Positions 37,195-49,900 of a DNA stretch of 64,000 nt are shown here, piece after piece. The notes beneath the pieces were generated by a model. The model saw nothing but the letters and a program-made list of their open reading frames with translations. It was not told the origin of the DNA and searched no databases. The translations under genes and the position numbers were made by a program. Each line of letters starts with the position of its first letter. The stretch's first letter is position 1. The stretch is from positions 167,681 to 231,680 of the forward strand of contig CACVBU010000616.1 in the NCBI GenBank assembly GCA_902728285.1. Direction: 5' to 3'. This DNA comes from Clytia hemisphaerica. Its lineage: Eukaryota > Cnidaria > Hydrozoa > Leptothecata > Clytiidae.

Positions 37195-38045
37195 TGGAGT
37201 AGAGTTTTTTGAATTTATTTTTACATTTTATTTTGCGTTTTAGAGATTATATATTTTTTTATCAATCTTTTATTTTTAAAGAACCATATTCACCTCTTGA
37301 TCACGTTTATTTTATCCCCAATAAGAAAAGTTTTTATTCCAGGTACCATGATCGGAGTGAAGTATACTGTAGTTGAAAGTACATTATATTCAGAATTTCT
37401 CTATACTATAGACCGAATTAGTGAACTTTCAAAACTAGATTAGGAAAAAAGTTGGTGTACACTTATCTTTCTATAGCAAGGGACTCCAACAATCATCGAA
37501 AGTTGATATTTTCGATGACTGATATAAAATGATGTTTTTATATTTTAGAGAGTAAATGAAAAAAATAATAAATAAATGAAGAAAGAGATCAACGCAGGTA
37601 AGACGTAAAGGAAAACTAAAACTTTGATAAAAACTTACCCATAATGTTTTTAATAAGCTCAGCTAGGAAGAAATTTTAAGCAATTGGACATTACCAACCG
37701 AGAAAACACCCTTTTCACCGATTTAAAATTTTTCTTTTTGTTAAAGTCCATTTTACAACATAAGTAACCCTATATATGAGCCAGTTGGTCATTCTTCTAT
37801 TATCAGTTTTTCTTGTGATTGGCTCATTAGCTTTTTATGATATTTTGCATGACGATGCTGATGATTTGATTTTGTTAGGATTACTCAAATGGGATTAGTC
37901 GACGTAGTTCACAAATGTTGATTTTGTTTGATCTTCACTGACCATTATTTTACAGGAAAACGTCTCGAATCTTTCATTTTACAACAAAGCTCTTGCTTCA
38001 TATCATCGAATGTAAAGTTCACAATGATTGAGAAGATAGGGTGAT
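37195..38045. other. Spacer between TDP2 copies A and B
   Basis: 3' flank with blocks also found after copy B: TTTTTTATCAATC and ACCATGATCG--TGAAGTAT at 37250-37380 match 43090-43200, and TTGGCTCATTAG at 37820 matches 42680. No gene. Confidence 0.6.
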
Positions 38046-41000
38046 ATGGAAGTCCCAACCTCGTCTACTGCAAAGCGAAAGCAAAGGTTTTTTAGTACCT
38101 TGTTGACAAATTTCTCTTCGCGAACCAATGTTTTGTAAATCAATTTAACCAGATTAGTTGTTCAGCTCAGTAGAGTATCAAGTAATAAGATTCTTGGCTT
38201 TTTACATATGTTTATCCAAGTTTGTTTTTTTTGAAATACACTATTTTTTTTCTCTTGTCGTTCAATTTTGTTAGGGAAGTCGTTGTACTGAGTGATGACG
38301 ACAATGATAAAGAAGATGGCGCCGTCGCTAATCTGCTGGTACCGAAGAAAACCGAAACAGAGAATTGCGATGGAGACGATCTTACTCATCTATTGAATGA
38401 CAAAGATAATGACATCATCGTCAACCAACCGGTACCGAAGAAAGCAAAAACAAATGATATTGGTGGAGATGACCTCACTTATTTATTGAATGACAAAGAT
38501 GACGACATCATCGCTAAACAACCGGTACCGAAGAAAGCCCAAACAAATGATAGTGGAAAAGATGACCTCACTCATTTACTGAATGATGACGATGATGATT
38601 TAGCGTTTTATGGAATCTCAGTAAGCTATAGCGAGCTCCTCACTAAAAACCGGGATTTTTCATCTCGTTTCTTAGTGAGTTCAGCCATAGTCACAAAGTG
38701 CCAACATTCTCTTCTTGTGACTATGGTTCAGCTTTGACGATTTTTGAAAAATAGAAGCCTTTCAAGTGTTTTGACGAAAATTCGATTATTTGCTACTGCA
38801 GGAGCTTCGAAAGTTAAAAGTGACGTCAAAAAATCGAATGTTTAGAGCCCGAAAACCCGGGCTCAAAACATTCGAAAAAGTCACAAAGTGGAATAGACGT
38901 TAATTGCGTCAAAAAACGCGGGTGACGTCTAGTATAGGCTAAGTAAGCTAAGGATATTTCAAATTTTACTTAAAGATAAACAATTAATATGCTATACTGC
39001 TTTGATTGACCTTGGTCAATCAACGTGGTATTCTATTTAGTTGTCGATACAATAACACTAAGAGAGTCCTGTTATACTCACTGACCTTTATATAACCCTG
39101 GACCAAGCAATATGTGCCATCTTTGATTGGAGTTTTTTTAGAATTGGTACCCAAGGAGAAGCCATTGCAATGCTAAAATTTAACGTCTAACGTCGCTACA
39201 TCATCAAAAGAATTTGAGGAAAAGTAGACCTAGCGCTCTCGATGCATTTACACCGCTATCGAGTAGTGCCGACATTAGGGTACCAATTTTCAAAAAACTC
39301 CGATCAAAGATTTGGCTTGGCCGGGATTGAGAAGCTTTGTCCGGGGTATACAAAGGTCAGTGGTTATACTATATAAATAAAAAAATTGATTGGAGTACCA
39401 CAAACTTTTTTCGTCAGCGGACGAAGACCTGAATTAAAAGCCGAAGACCTGATTCAGCGGTAAATAGTAGAAATCTGTGACCGTTAGTTCAGGTCAGGAA
39501 AAAGGAATCTGTGGAGGTATGTGCACATAAAAGTAGCCCCCAGCTGTTATATAACTGTATCATTTTAATTCGTTAATGATTTTATTATTCAGGCTCAGGA
39601 AGATGTTACATCCAAAGTTTCGTCGTCAGAGTAAGCATCATATTTTGTTAAAACAGAATTCAGTACAAGCTTCTTTTTTTTATAAGAATGGTGTAAATCC
39701 ATTTCATCATGATACTTTAATCGTAGAAATTTTAGCGAGACTAATTTTAGCGTTTTAGCGAGTTTTTCCTATTTTCGGCGAATCGACAGATCGCCAAAAT
39801 TTATCCACGCGAAATTCCTGGTTATATTGCCTTGATACATTTTTATCAATAGGAAGGTTTTCAGTGCAAAGAAATGCTAGAAAACGAATTAAATCAATAA
39901 TGTAATAATTATGAGTATTCGCTAAAATTTCTCCACGCGAAATTTTTTGAAATCGTGATTCGCTAAAATAAATCCAAAAAAAATCAAGATTTTCCTGACT
40001 CACTAATATACGCTAAAATTAGTTTCGCTAAAATTTCTACGATTAAAGTATTCTTAACTTTTTTGGGAAAATCATCCTAAAATATTCTTACAGAATTCTT
40101 AGGTTAGGATCCTAATTCAGACTAGATTTAACATTTAGTACATACGTCTCAAGCATAAAATGGCATTTTTGTGAAAGAAGTGAGCCTTACTTGGGGCTAA
40201 TTGACAATTTATTATTGAAAATGCTTTAAAAATGACATTCTTAGCTTGAGTAGCAAAATTCCATGATGGAATTCTTAGCATTATTCTCAATTTTTTGGCC
40301 ATTTTCATTATGGACATTCTCATAAAGTGTATTCTTATAAAAAAATGCGTGTACCCTTTTATAAAGGCTTTTGCTCTGTGTTTCACAAAAATCAGTGAAA
40401 ATCAATTTATATTAATAAATTAAAAACAACAAATCAAGTCTTTTTTCTCGCAAAATGTTTTGAAAGCTGCATTCGCAAAAAGTAAATTCCTGCGAAATGC
40501 AAAAATTTCGGCAAAAGCTTTGTTTACGCAAAAGATTTTCCCCTGGAACTATGTTTTTGCAATATACGTTCAATATCAAAAATCTTTTTCTTGTGCTATA
40601 GAGCTCCACCTCAAGAAGGTTCCAAAGAGTTCACAGTGCTGTCTTGGAACATTGATGGTTTGGAAGACGAATATTTGATGGAGAGATTCCAAGGAGCTCT
40701 GAAAGACATCTTGAAAAAATTACCGACCATTGTGATGCTTCAAGAAGTTGTTCAACAAACATTCCTCTCTCTTTTTATTCTCTTCCCGTAAGTCCTAATT
40801 TCTGATTTTGAAAATGTCGTGTATTCCTTATCACTTGGAATAACTATTTGCTTCTTTTCAGTACCCCTCTTTAGAGAAAAGCCGACGGGAAAAGATTTCC
40901 AATAAATTTTATTTTATTGAATAAACGTCTTTTCTCTAGAAGGGACGTGAATCTTATAGTTGTAAGTTACTGTAAGGAAGTTCGTATTTGTCTGATATGA

Positions 41001-42529
41001 CTGGCAATAGCAAAACCCAATTGTTTTCGAACCCCTAGTCCCCATTTTGTATGAAGGAGCTGCCATCGAAAATCTTATTTATTAGGGTGTTTACTCGCTG
41101 ACCTTTTTATACCCTGGACCAAGTTTCTCAATTCCGGCCAAGCAAAATCTTTGATCAGAGTTTTTTGAAAAGTGGTACCCTAATGGCGGCACTGATCAAT
41201 GTGTAATGCATCGAGAGCGCTAGATCTACTTTCCCTCGAAAACTTTTGATGATGTAGCGGCGTTAAGGCCGGCGCAAATGAATCCAACATTTCCAATTCA
41301 TTGTTGGACGAAATGTTGGACGAAAAGTCACGTGGAAAAATTTGAAAAGTTGCATGAAAAGTCATTTGCGCAAAAATGTCAAACATTTTCATCCAACACG
41401 ATTACGCAAATTCATACAACATTGAAACCAACATAAAAGTGACGTCAATCTCATTAAAAAATGTTGGATGAAAAGTTTGACGGCGATCAATCTTCATCCA
41501 ACATGATTTCCAACAATTTTCTTAAAAAGTTGCAATTTTAAGACTTGCGCAAACGAACCCAACATTTGATCCAACAATAATGTTGGATCAAATGTTGGAT
41601 TCATTTGCAGAGGTTATTGGAACACTGCAATGGCTTCTTTACGGGCACCAATTCAAAAAAAAAACCTTCGATCAAAGATGGCGGATATAGCTTGGGCCAG
41701 GGATATATAAAGGTCAGTGGGTTCACTACATAAAAGCACAATCATCAACTAAGCGAATATAAGTGAACTAAAATTTTGATTCACAAGTTCTGTCAGTTGC
41801 ACTTTCAACATTTTGATACTGGGATCCTATTGTTTTCAAAATCACCTTAAAATAATGGGATAAGTGAAAAAAAGGAATATAAAACGCCTTTATACACCTC
41901 CAAGTTTACGGACGGTTCATTTTAGTCTTTACGTGATTCGAACATTGGAGCACGATGGTTATTTCAATGTAATCATGTTCCTAAAGAAACCGCACGTGAA
42001 AGTCATTGGTGAGTTGGAGGGTTGGCATTTCTACTCTTCCCAAATGGATCGTCACTGTTTGTTACAAAAACTATACATTCATGGAAAACCTGTTACAGTG
42101 ATGACGTCACACTTGGAAAGTTTAAAAGAATGTGCTGCAGAGAGACAAAAACAATTGAAACAATGTTTTGAAACAATAACAGACTCGCCGAGCGACACAA
42201 ACTTCATTTTTGCTGGTGACTTGAATATGAGGGCGGAAGATTTGAGGCAGATTGGTGGGATCCCGCCCAAAATTACAGACGCCTGGGAAACGGCTGGAGA
42301 AGATCCAAATTCAAAGTTTACTTGGGATCTGGAACTGAATGATAATAAAAAATTCGGCGGTAATCGTAAACCACGTGCGCGCTTCGATCGAATGTATTTC
42401 AAAAGAGCACAATCGAATCCAATGCAATGTATTGGATTTGAATTGATCGGTTTGGAGAGATTGTCTTGTGGGATGTTCCCAAGTGATCATTTTGGAATTT
42501 TAAGCAAATTCATTCTTCCAGATGACTGA
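38046..42529 (+). CDS. TDP2: TDP2-like phosphodiesterase, copy B, 5 exons
   Basis: Exons 38046-38086, 38275-38620, 39593-39630, 40602-40787 and 41926-42529 join in frame to 404 residues, with the same phases as copy A. Catalytic motifs LSWNIDG, LQEVV, TSHLES, AGDLNMR and PSDHFG are intact. Residues 16-23 read VVVLSDDD, again a SUMO-interaction-type motif. There are three basic/acidic repeats (QPVPKKAKTND followed by DDLTHLLND-type blocks), one more than in copy A, which accounts for the 99-nt longer exon 2. Introns 2, 3 and 4 are lengthened by nested inverted-repeat elements at 39.08-39.37, 39.67-40.35 and 41.09-41.73 kb. The segment between the exon 4 and exon 5 motifs (where vertebrate TDP2 contacts DNA) is the most diverged from copy A. 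Confidence 0.9.
39076..39366. mobile_element. Foldback element R1 in TDP2-B intron 2
   Basis: Left end CTCACTGACCTTTATATAAC, right end its inverse (GTATACAAAGGTCAGTGG). Arms of about 100 bp include ATTGGTACCC and GATCAAAG blocks. Closely related to R2. Confidence 0.75.
39666..40351. mobile_element. TA-flanked element E3 (ATTCTTA type) with nested insertion
   Basis: The left end CAAGCTTCTTTTTTTTATAA is mirrored by TTATAAAAAAATGCGTG; TA lies outside both ends. The right half has repeated ATTCTTA (TATTCTTAACTT, ATTCTTACAG, ATTCTTAGG, ATTCTTAGC). It is interrupted by the element at 39715-40048. Confidence 0.8.
39715..40048. mobile_element. Nested TA-flanked element K (GCTAAAATTT type)
   Basis: The left end CTTTAATCGTAGAAATTTTA and GCGAGACTAATTTTAGCG is mirrored at 40012-40048 with few changes. 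TA flanks at 39713-39714 and 40049-40050. The interior repeats CGCTAAAATTT or CCACGCGAAATT at least four times, echoing the ends. Confidence 0.85.
41093..41725. mobile_element. Foldback element R2 in TDP2-B intron 4, with nested insertion
   Basis: The ends CTCGCTGACCTTTTTATACC and the inverse of TATATAAAGGTCAGTG match R1. The shared TTTTGATGATGTAGCG block borders the nested element at 41266-41613. Confidence 0.75.
41266..41613. mobile_element. Nested element L, ATGTTGGA repeats, TTA flanks
   Basis: GCAAATGAATCCAACATTT near the left end is mirrored at the right end. TTA lies at both borders (41263-41265, 41614-41616), which suits PIF/Harbinger-type integration. TCCAACAT/ATGTTGGA occurs more than ten times inside, in both orientations. 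Confidence 0.75.
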
Positions 42530-44030
42530 CGAGGAATTATATAGTGAAAAAATCTTTTTCATCATACGTTTAATTCCCTATAATATTATTTTTGGACCTA
42601 CCTCGGAGGTCCTATAAATTAACCGATGTCCGTCCGTTCATCCGTCCGTCCGTCCGTCTGTTATCAGCTTTTCTCAGGATTGGCTCATTAGTTTTTTCTA
42701 ATTTTTTGCTCAAAGATGCGTATTCGCAATGCTCAAAACATGACCGAGTTCGATTTTTGAGAAAAAAAATTTTCCAGACAAAAATGCCGGAAATTTCCGT
42801 TTTTGCAGATTTTTATTAAAAAAATTATTTATAAGAATGTCCACGATTAAGCATGGTTCAATTTTTAATGAAACTGATTTTGGTACAGGAACTTTCTAAA
42901 AATCGCTAGAACAGCCGGGAATCGCCGGATTTCTTGAATTATTATTATTAAATATTATTCTGCATTTTCATACTATTGTTGTCATTTTCAATTGTCTTAT
43001 TACATCAATCTTCAGGTACGTAGGTCCATTCAGCATGTAGCTTGTTTATATTATGTTTTACGTTTTCGAGATTGTAAATATCGTGTTCATAGATTATATT
43101 TTTTTATCAATCGTTTATTTAAAGAATTATATTACAAGCAGAACTTTTTATTTGAGATACCATGATCGAAATGAAGTATGCAGTAGTTTGAAGTACAAGA
43201 GACTGACTAGATGAGGGCTACCTTCACTTAAGAACAAAGACAGTCATCGAATGCTAGGCTGTATGTATCCCCTCATATATGTTTTGATATAGGGGATGCG
43301 TATCGTGTATAGAATTCCCTTCCGAGAGTTACCCCCGTCTTTCTTTTTTTGAGATTTAGAAACTTGATTTGCTTGATTAGTAAGTTTTATATAAAAGATA
43401 TTTAGTTTTATCAAATTTGAATTAAAACTTCTAGAGGTTAATACAATCTCTTTGGATTTCTAAACGTTTTTAAGAAAATTAAAATAGTTTCGTGTGCCCT
43501 AGGCTGGCCATGCCTGAGCTAATGACAACAAATTTTTTATTAAAGTTTTCCCCGGATATCGGCCTGACTTACCGCTGAAAGGTAAGGAGACGGGTTGGTA
43601 CCCTTTGTAATTCCTGGGTCAAGGCTCAACAGAGTGGACACGAATTAAGTTCATAATAATCACTCAATACTAAAATACCGTGGTACCAACAATAAATTCC
43701 AAATAAATATACACAAAAGGTTCGTAAAATATCCGCGTCCGGATGCGCCGCTCACCGTGGTTTGTCGCGACTTGGGTTTTAGTTCACTCTGCGGAGATCC
43801 CCAACTCCGCAGTCTTTTCCGTCTCTGGGTTTAATTTCAGCAATGCCATTTATACCAAATCTTCAATTTCTTCTGCTTGGTTGAGCCGCACGGCAGGCCA
43901 AGTCTATAGTCAAAAAGCAGGTGTTTTCAAAACTGAAATGTTCTTTTCATAGCTTGATAGCTTATTATTAGTTCAGATTTATTCTATTTCTAGATAGTTC
44001 TATAGTTCTATGACAACAGGTTATTAATCT
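42530..44030. other. Spacer after TDP2 copy B
   Basis: Contains a GTCC/TCCG simple repeat at about 42629-42660 and 3' flank blocks shared with copy A. The 43.5-43.95 kb part is more GC-rich and unassigned. No gene is recognised. Confidence 0.45.
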
Positions 44031-44303
44031 GGCGGATTTTGACCAAATCCGCCAAATTAAGTTCCCGCCAAATTAAGTTCCCGCCAAAATTTCTTCTCTT
44101 AAGGTACTCCATGACAGTGGCACATTCCTGTAGAACTCGTATTAAAGTTTCATGTTTTTTAGTGTCTTGTCGTTCAGCAAATAAATAAAAAGTAGAAAAA
44201 CGTCGATCATTTCAAATTGCACAGCAAGCATTTCAAAAACTAATCGCTGAGAAGGTTTTTCTGCTTTTCAGTAAAAAGTAATAACAGTAACAAATACTCC
44301 CCA

Positions 44304-45467
44304 ATGTCTGTATCAAATGAATTCACAGTGCTGTCATGGAATATCGATGGTGTAGAGGAGAATTGCCTCCATGCACGAACAGAGGCAGTCATCAAATACA
44401 TTGAAGATACCAAACCAACCATCGTTATGTTGCAAGAGGTAGTACCACAGTCACTCACCATTTTAATGACATCTCTATCAACGTAAGCAACTTTTGATTC
44501 TTTGATTTTCTATATTTATGTTTGTTAAGTTACGCAATTTCCGCCATTATGGAAGGAAACGTTCGAATCTGTATAGGCGGTCCATTACGTTAAACGAACG
44601 TTTGCCTCCATAATGTATTGTCGGAAGAAAAAACCCGTTGAAAATTTAGGACCATTTTTGATTGATTCTTTGCTCGTTTTATATAGAAGTTTGCTGAAAC
44701 TTTTAAATAATTTTTAAGGTTGGCACGATAAAAGAAATTGAAATTTGATAGAGTTAGATAAATTTTTCAGGAAAGTTTTTAGCCATTTTAGGGTACTCAC
44801 TATAAAGCGGTCAAAGGGAACAATCTTGTAAGCCCTTCCCGTTTAGTATCTTGAAAGATTGCTCACTGGTTTTATAATAGGTCAATATCAAATGAAGGTT
44901 ACTTTAATGTCGTGTTATTTCTAAAACATTCTTCTGTCGAGCTTAAAGAGACTGTTAAGGGTGACTTACTTCCAAAACACGAGAATGGAACGACATTATC
45001 TTTTACTACAACGATTTCAGATTCACAAGAGATCTGTAGCGGTCATAACATCGCACTTGGAAAGTCTCGGAGATGGATCTAAACGAAGACAAAATCAATT
45101 GAAGTTTTGTTTACAAAAAATGATCCAGTCCCCGAGTGATTACAATGTGATTTTTGCCGGTGATATGAATTTAAGAGATTATGAGGTACAAAATATAGGT
45201 GGACTGCCAGTCAATATTACGGACGCATGGGAAGCAATGGGGAAAAATCCTGCTACCGAATACACATTTGATCTTAAGTTAAATGACAATAAATGCCTCC
45301 CAAATAACCCTCGAAAACGTTTTGATCGTATGTATTATAAAAGAGCTGAATCGAATACTGTTCAATGTGTTGGTTTCGAACTGGTTGGATTGGAGAGGTT
45401 GCCTTGTGGGATGTTCACAAGTGACCATTTTGGAATGTTAGGCAAATTCGCTTTTTTAGATTTTTAA
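44304..45467 (+). pseudogene. TDP2: TDP2-like copy C, N-terminally short and frameshifted
   Basis: Exons 44304-44482 and 44881-45467. The first starts MSVSNEFTVLSWNIDG, with no SUMO-motif or acidic-repeat exons; the preceding acceptor-side sequence runs into a stop in the expected frame. All catalytic motifs remain (LSWNIDG, LQEVV, TSHLES, AGDMNLRD, TSDHFG). In the second exon the frame changes near 44966: the upstream frame ends KETVKGDL and the downstream frame begins YFQNTRMERHYL. The exon length (587 nt) is one base too long for the phase conserved in copies A and B, so one extra T at 44966-44967 explains it. Given the otherwise intact catalytic core, this is either a very young pseudogene or a sequencing error. 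Confidence 0.8.
44530..44630. mobile_element. Small palindromic element H2 in TDP2-C intron
   Basis: CCGCCATTATGGAAGGAAAC is mirrored by GTTTGCCTCCATAATG; same family as H1 and H3. Confidence 0.65.
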
Positions 45468-46130
45468 CTACTTTTCATCTTATTTTGTGCAAAAGTAAAA
45501 GTTTGATGACCTTCATGATGGGGAAACAGCCATTTTAAAAGTTGGTATTGAATGCTTTATAGTTATGGCTATAATTTCGCAGAATAAAGCACTCTGGGAA
45601 ACCTTTCGATGGGGTATGCTGGTTATACAGCGTGTCCGGAAAAAGCTTAACCAAACTGCTTTAAATTGCATGCCTCTTTTTATAATCTTATAGATTTGAA
45701 CCAAAATCAAAAGACCACAATTCCAAAGGCAATGGTTTAATCTGTTTTTCAATAACAACAAAAATTTTAACAATTTAATAATTTTGCAGTAGCGTGCTGG
45801 TGGCAATAATCCTAAGCTTTCCAGATGCTACAAAGTCTTCCAGATCTTCGTAATAGTTTTGAAGACCTCAAATGTTTTAATTGATCTACTTTCGTATATT
45901 TTTACATCTTCCAGTTGGTTGATAATGCCATAGTAGGAACAGTTTTCTAGTTTAATTTAAAATTTAAGAAATATGGGAAAATCTTTATACTGATAAAGTT
46001 GTCTATTTCATTTAAGTTTGATTTTTAATAGTATGTCGGGCATATTGTAACAATTGTTTTTGATAATTTTGATTTATTAGATTAATTTTAGAATTTTAAC
46101 ATTTTGATATTTCACTGATTACGTCAGTTA

Positions 46131-46519
46131 CATGTTTTTTATAAGCATAACACTATAGACATATGAAGGCTCTGATTTGCAGATTTCCTAAGCATAACAT
46201 AAGCATGTACGTCAGCTTGGAATATTTTTCAAGTCGTCAGTTTTTTTCTGCTTAGAATGTAATGGAAGTGGTCAAATAAAAAAGACATTCCACAACTAGC
46301 CACATTCCACTGCTCCCAAAATCTGAGCATTTTTTGTATCGAATGTTTTCGAAATTTCTGAGATTTTTCAAAAAATTGGCTTGGGTAAATTATAAGCAAT
46401 GTAATTCATAAGCATACAATAAGCATACGCCATACCTAGATGCTTTGAAAGCTTTTAAGCATACACGAGCCTGACCAAGGGGCAGACGGGAGGCAGACAC
46501 TTGCTTATAAAAAAACGTG
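46131..46519. mobile_element. TA-flanked element E4 (ATAAGCATA type)
   Basis: Left end CATGTTTTTTATAAGCATAA, right end the inverse of TTGCTTATAAAAAAACGTG. TA flanks at 46129-46130 and 46520-46521. The interior has CATAACATAAGCATG, CATAAGCATACAATAAGCAT and TTTTAAGCATACACG. No coding content. Confidence 0.85.
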
Positions 46520-46905
46520 TACTTCCCTGGTTCGGGGTTATTCTGTTAATTTGAAAACTCCTTATCCATTTATCTTACACCCCCTCCACAAAATCAAGTG
46601 TTTCATGTGTTTATTCGTGCTAATGATTTTGCAGGTTCTGTAAACAACTTTACAGATTTCCTCAGTAAGTTTAAAAGGTTCGTTTTGAAAAATGCATTTT
46701 AAAATACGAGTCAAGATAAACTTGTTTATTCGGTTAGCAAGAAAACACTGATGTACCTGTTTTATTTTCATTGATAATTTCTTCAATCTTTCTTCATATC
46801 AGAATTATTATCCTTTAAAGAACATTTCTGTTGATATTGATTTTTTTTTTCGTATTTTCATTTAGAAGTAAATAAAGTAAACAAAAAAAATTAAAGAATA
46901 CATCA

Positions 46906-49900
46906 ATGACAGGAATCGGCGACATCCCTCCCTTCCATGTTTGCCAGTCGGTAAGTTTTCAAGAAAATATTTTTTAAATTTGAAAGATCCTGTAATTCAC
47001 ACAGAATTATGATTATGATTTCTTTTAAATTAGTAATACTATTGTTCTACATCGCTTCTTAATAAAAGACTTGAAGTGTGTAGGAATCTTTCCATCTCAG
47101 TCAACCCGGTCGTGAATCGCCACCAAGTTCTACTAAAGCATGGGTAAAGTAAAGCATAGGTTTATTGAAGTGATTGCTTCCATTAATATTCTATCAATCA
47201 TTTGGTTTTTCTATTTAATGTCTAGGTAGGGCTGGCTGACGATTTTTTTCGAACCAAAAACAATTCTTGAAATTGTTCGGATATCCCCTGGAAAATGGCA
47301 AAATTTGCAAAAAAAAAGGAAATATAGGCAGACAATTCTTAGTTATGAAAGCCCTCGAAAAAACATACGATTCACAATTGAAACTTTCTGTAGCCTGTCC
47401 CACCCCTACCACGGAGGATTTTTGCATTCTTTGGAAAAATCTTGCTGTGTGAGGCAATTCAAGGTTTTTTATCTGCAAGAGCTTGGTAACGGCTAGTTAT
47501 CAGGTTACCTTTTGTTGAATACCTATGTCCCGTTACTTTACCAGCTGACTGCGGAGAATGAAGTTTTGAACAACAAATACAACAAACTGAAGCGAAAATA
47601 TAAAGAATTGTACCAAGAAATGTTAGAAGTGAAAGAAAAGTTGATTCGTGTTGAAATACATGAAGAATACAAAGGTCTACAGTAAGTATCTTCGTGATCG
47701 TTTACACCAAGGTCACTTGAAATCAGTCACTTTAGGAGGCGGGATAAATTTGAAAACGGGGGGGGGGGGGGTAAGCTCGGGATGTTCTACTCTGAACCTT
47801 GATATTGTCGACTCTTATTGGGCTTTTCCAGAAAAAAACCGTATACCCCTGTTGAGGCTGGTTGAAGAGGTCCATCCCTCTATGGCTGGAAATGCTGTAA
47901 CCACCTGGAATTCCAGGCAATTTCAGGCTTAAAGCCCAGTGGAATTCTGAATTTTAGTAGGATTTAAAAAGCTACCCCATGGAATTCCAGCCATTTTTGA
48001 CAGATTTTTATATCTCCCCTTGGAATTTCGCCACTTATCAAACCTTACCCCCTTGGAAAGGTAATGGACCTCCTTAACAGGGGGTATCCAGTTTTTTTTC
48101 TTCTGGAAAAGCCCATTAGTGTACGATTAAAATTGAAAATAGACTAATAATAGATTTAAATTTTGACTTCGGGAAAAATAAATATATTTCTCGAGTATGT
48201 TTCGTAGAAATGAGATGAGTGTACAGCATCAAGGCAAAAACAGGAAGAAAGTCCTCCAACAACAGAAGACTATAGCTGACAAAACCAATCGAAACAAAGA
48301 AGATGATAATAACGCTGCAAAGTAAGGACCTCTTACCGACTCTTAATATTCCCTTTGGAAAAAATTTACGGGTTTAATAGAGGTTTTTCATGTTTGGGTA
48401 AATTACGTAATTCCCGCTATTACGGAAGCAAACGTTCACAAGTCGAATAATTGCTTTCATAATGGCGGAATTAACTTAACCAAATATTAAAATGTAACAC
48501 ACCGTCTCTGCGTGCGATAGCGTGACGTCAGCCCGCTTTCCACCCATCCGAATACATCGTCCAAACGCGTCAGAATTTTGGTAAAGTTCAACTTAAACTT
48601 ACCAGAGTAGAATCTTCACACTAAAATATTTTCTTCTTCACCCCAGTGAAGCTCAAGAACATTCAGGTCATCCGCACTCGAGTTTAAAAAAATGTCCTAC
48701 ACCCCGGTCATAAATGGTGCAAAGGAACAGCGGTGTTAAATCACCAGCAAGTTTTTACACTCAAATAAGTACCAGAGATGTTTCAAAAAAAAGTGTATAA
48801 GTTTGAATTAAGCTTGTGAGAAAACTAAAAATGTTATTAAACCTCAACTTTTCACCATGAGAAAGAAGAAAGACTAACTTAAATTTTGAGCAATCATATT
48901 TTAAATTCGCTTTATGAATTCAAAATTTATGGAGAAAACTCGAAGCAATTCTCATTTTTGAAACACCCGGTAAATCTGGTTATTTTGGAATAAAAAAGTC
49001 TATTCAAAATTGCAGATTTCGTACCTTCTTTGTGTGCCCCAGATTTAATAACAATATTTTTATGTCATTTTCTTTATAGATTGGTGACTCTATATGACAA
49101 CTTAATGAAAAGATATGAAATCGAAGTAAAACTCAATCGAAATCAAACGAAAAAGATCAATAAGCTTGAGGTATAGGTCTTTTTTTTCGATTGATTTTTT
49201 GCTAGTGAGTTTTTCACGAAGCATTATAATCGTTTTTTTTATAATTTCGTAAACAAAACGAAATTGTTCGGTGTCATAAAAACAATTTTATTTACCATCT
49301 GGCTCTCCAATGCTTAATAGTTACAATCGCTTTTTTTGCTCTTAAATATATTCTTTTTATGATATAGAAATGAGGCGCGCCTCTTATGCTGACAAAGCAG
49401 AATAACCAATAGAATTTTTCAAAATGTTTGCTGGGGCGGTGCGGGAACTGGCGAAAAAGGAAGGAAATAGTTCCTTTTTAAAAAAAATGATGTGTAAGCA
49501 AATGATAAGACATACGTTAAATGATGTCCTACTCTCCAAGTTGCCTGCCAGGATTATTTGTCATGCCTCTTTTATTTTATAGGCTGAAAAGGAGAAATTG
49601 AAAGATGATATTTTCAAGAGAGAAGAAGAGAATGTTTTTATTCATAAACAACTGAAAGATCGAGACGAACAACTGAAAAGTATTTCATCTCTCAACAACA
49701 ACACTAAATCATCAAGACAAGGTATCATAACTTCGTGTATTGTCGACATACATTGTCTGAATTCTTCATAGTAACTATCTGGTTTGCAAGTAGTTAGAGT
49801 GATTTTTTTAAACAGCTTAAGGCTTGGGGACACGAGAAGTTTTTTTCACGTTGGTGCAATGCAACATGCTCCATCCCACCAACACAAGAAAAAAGTGCAT

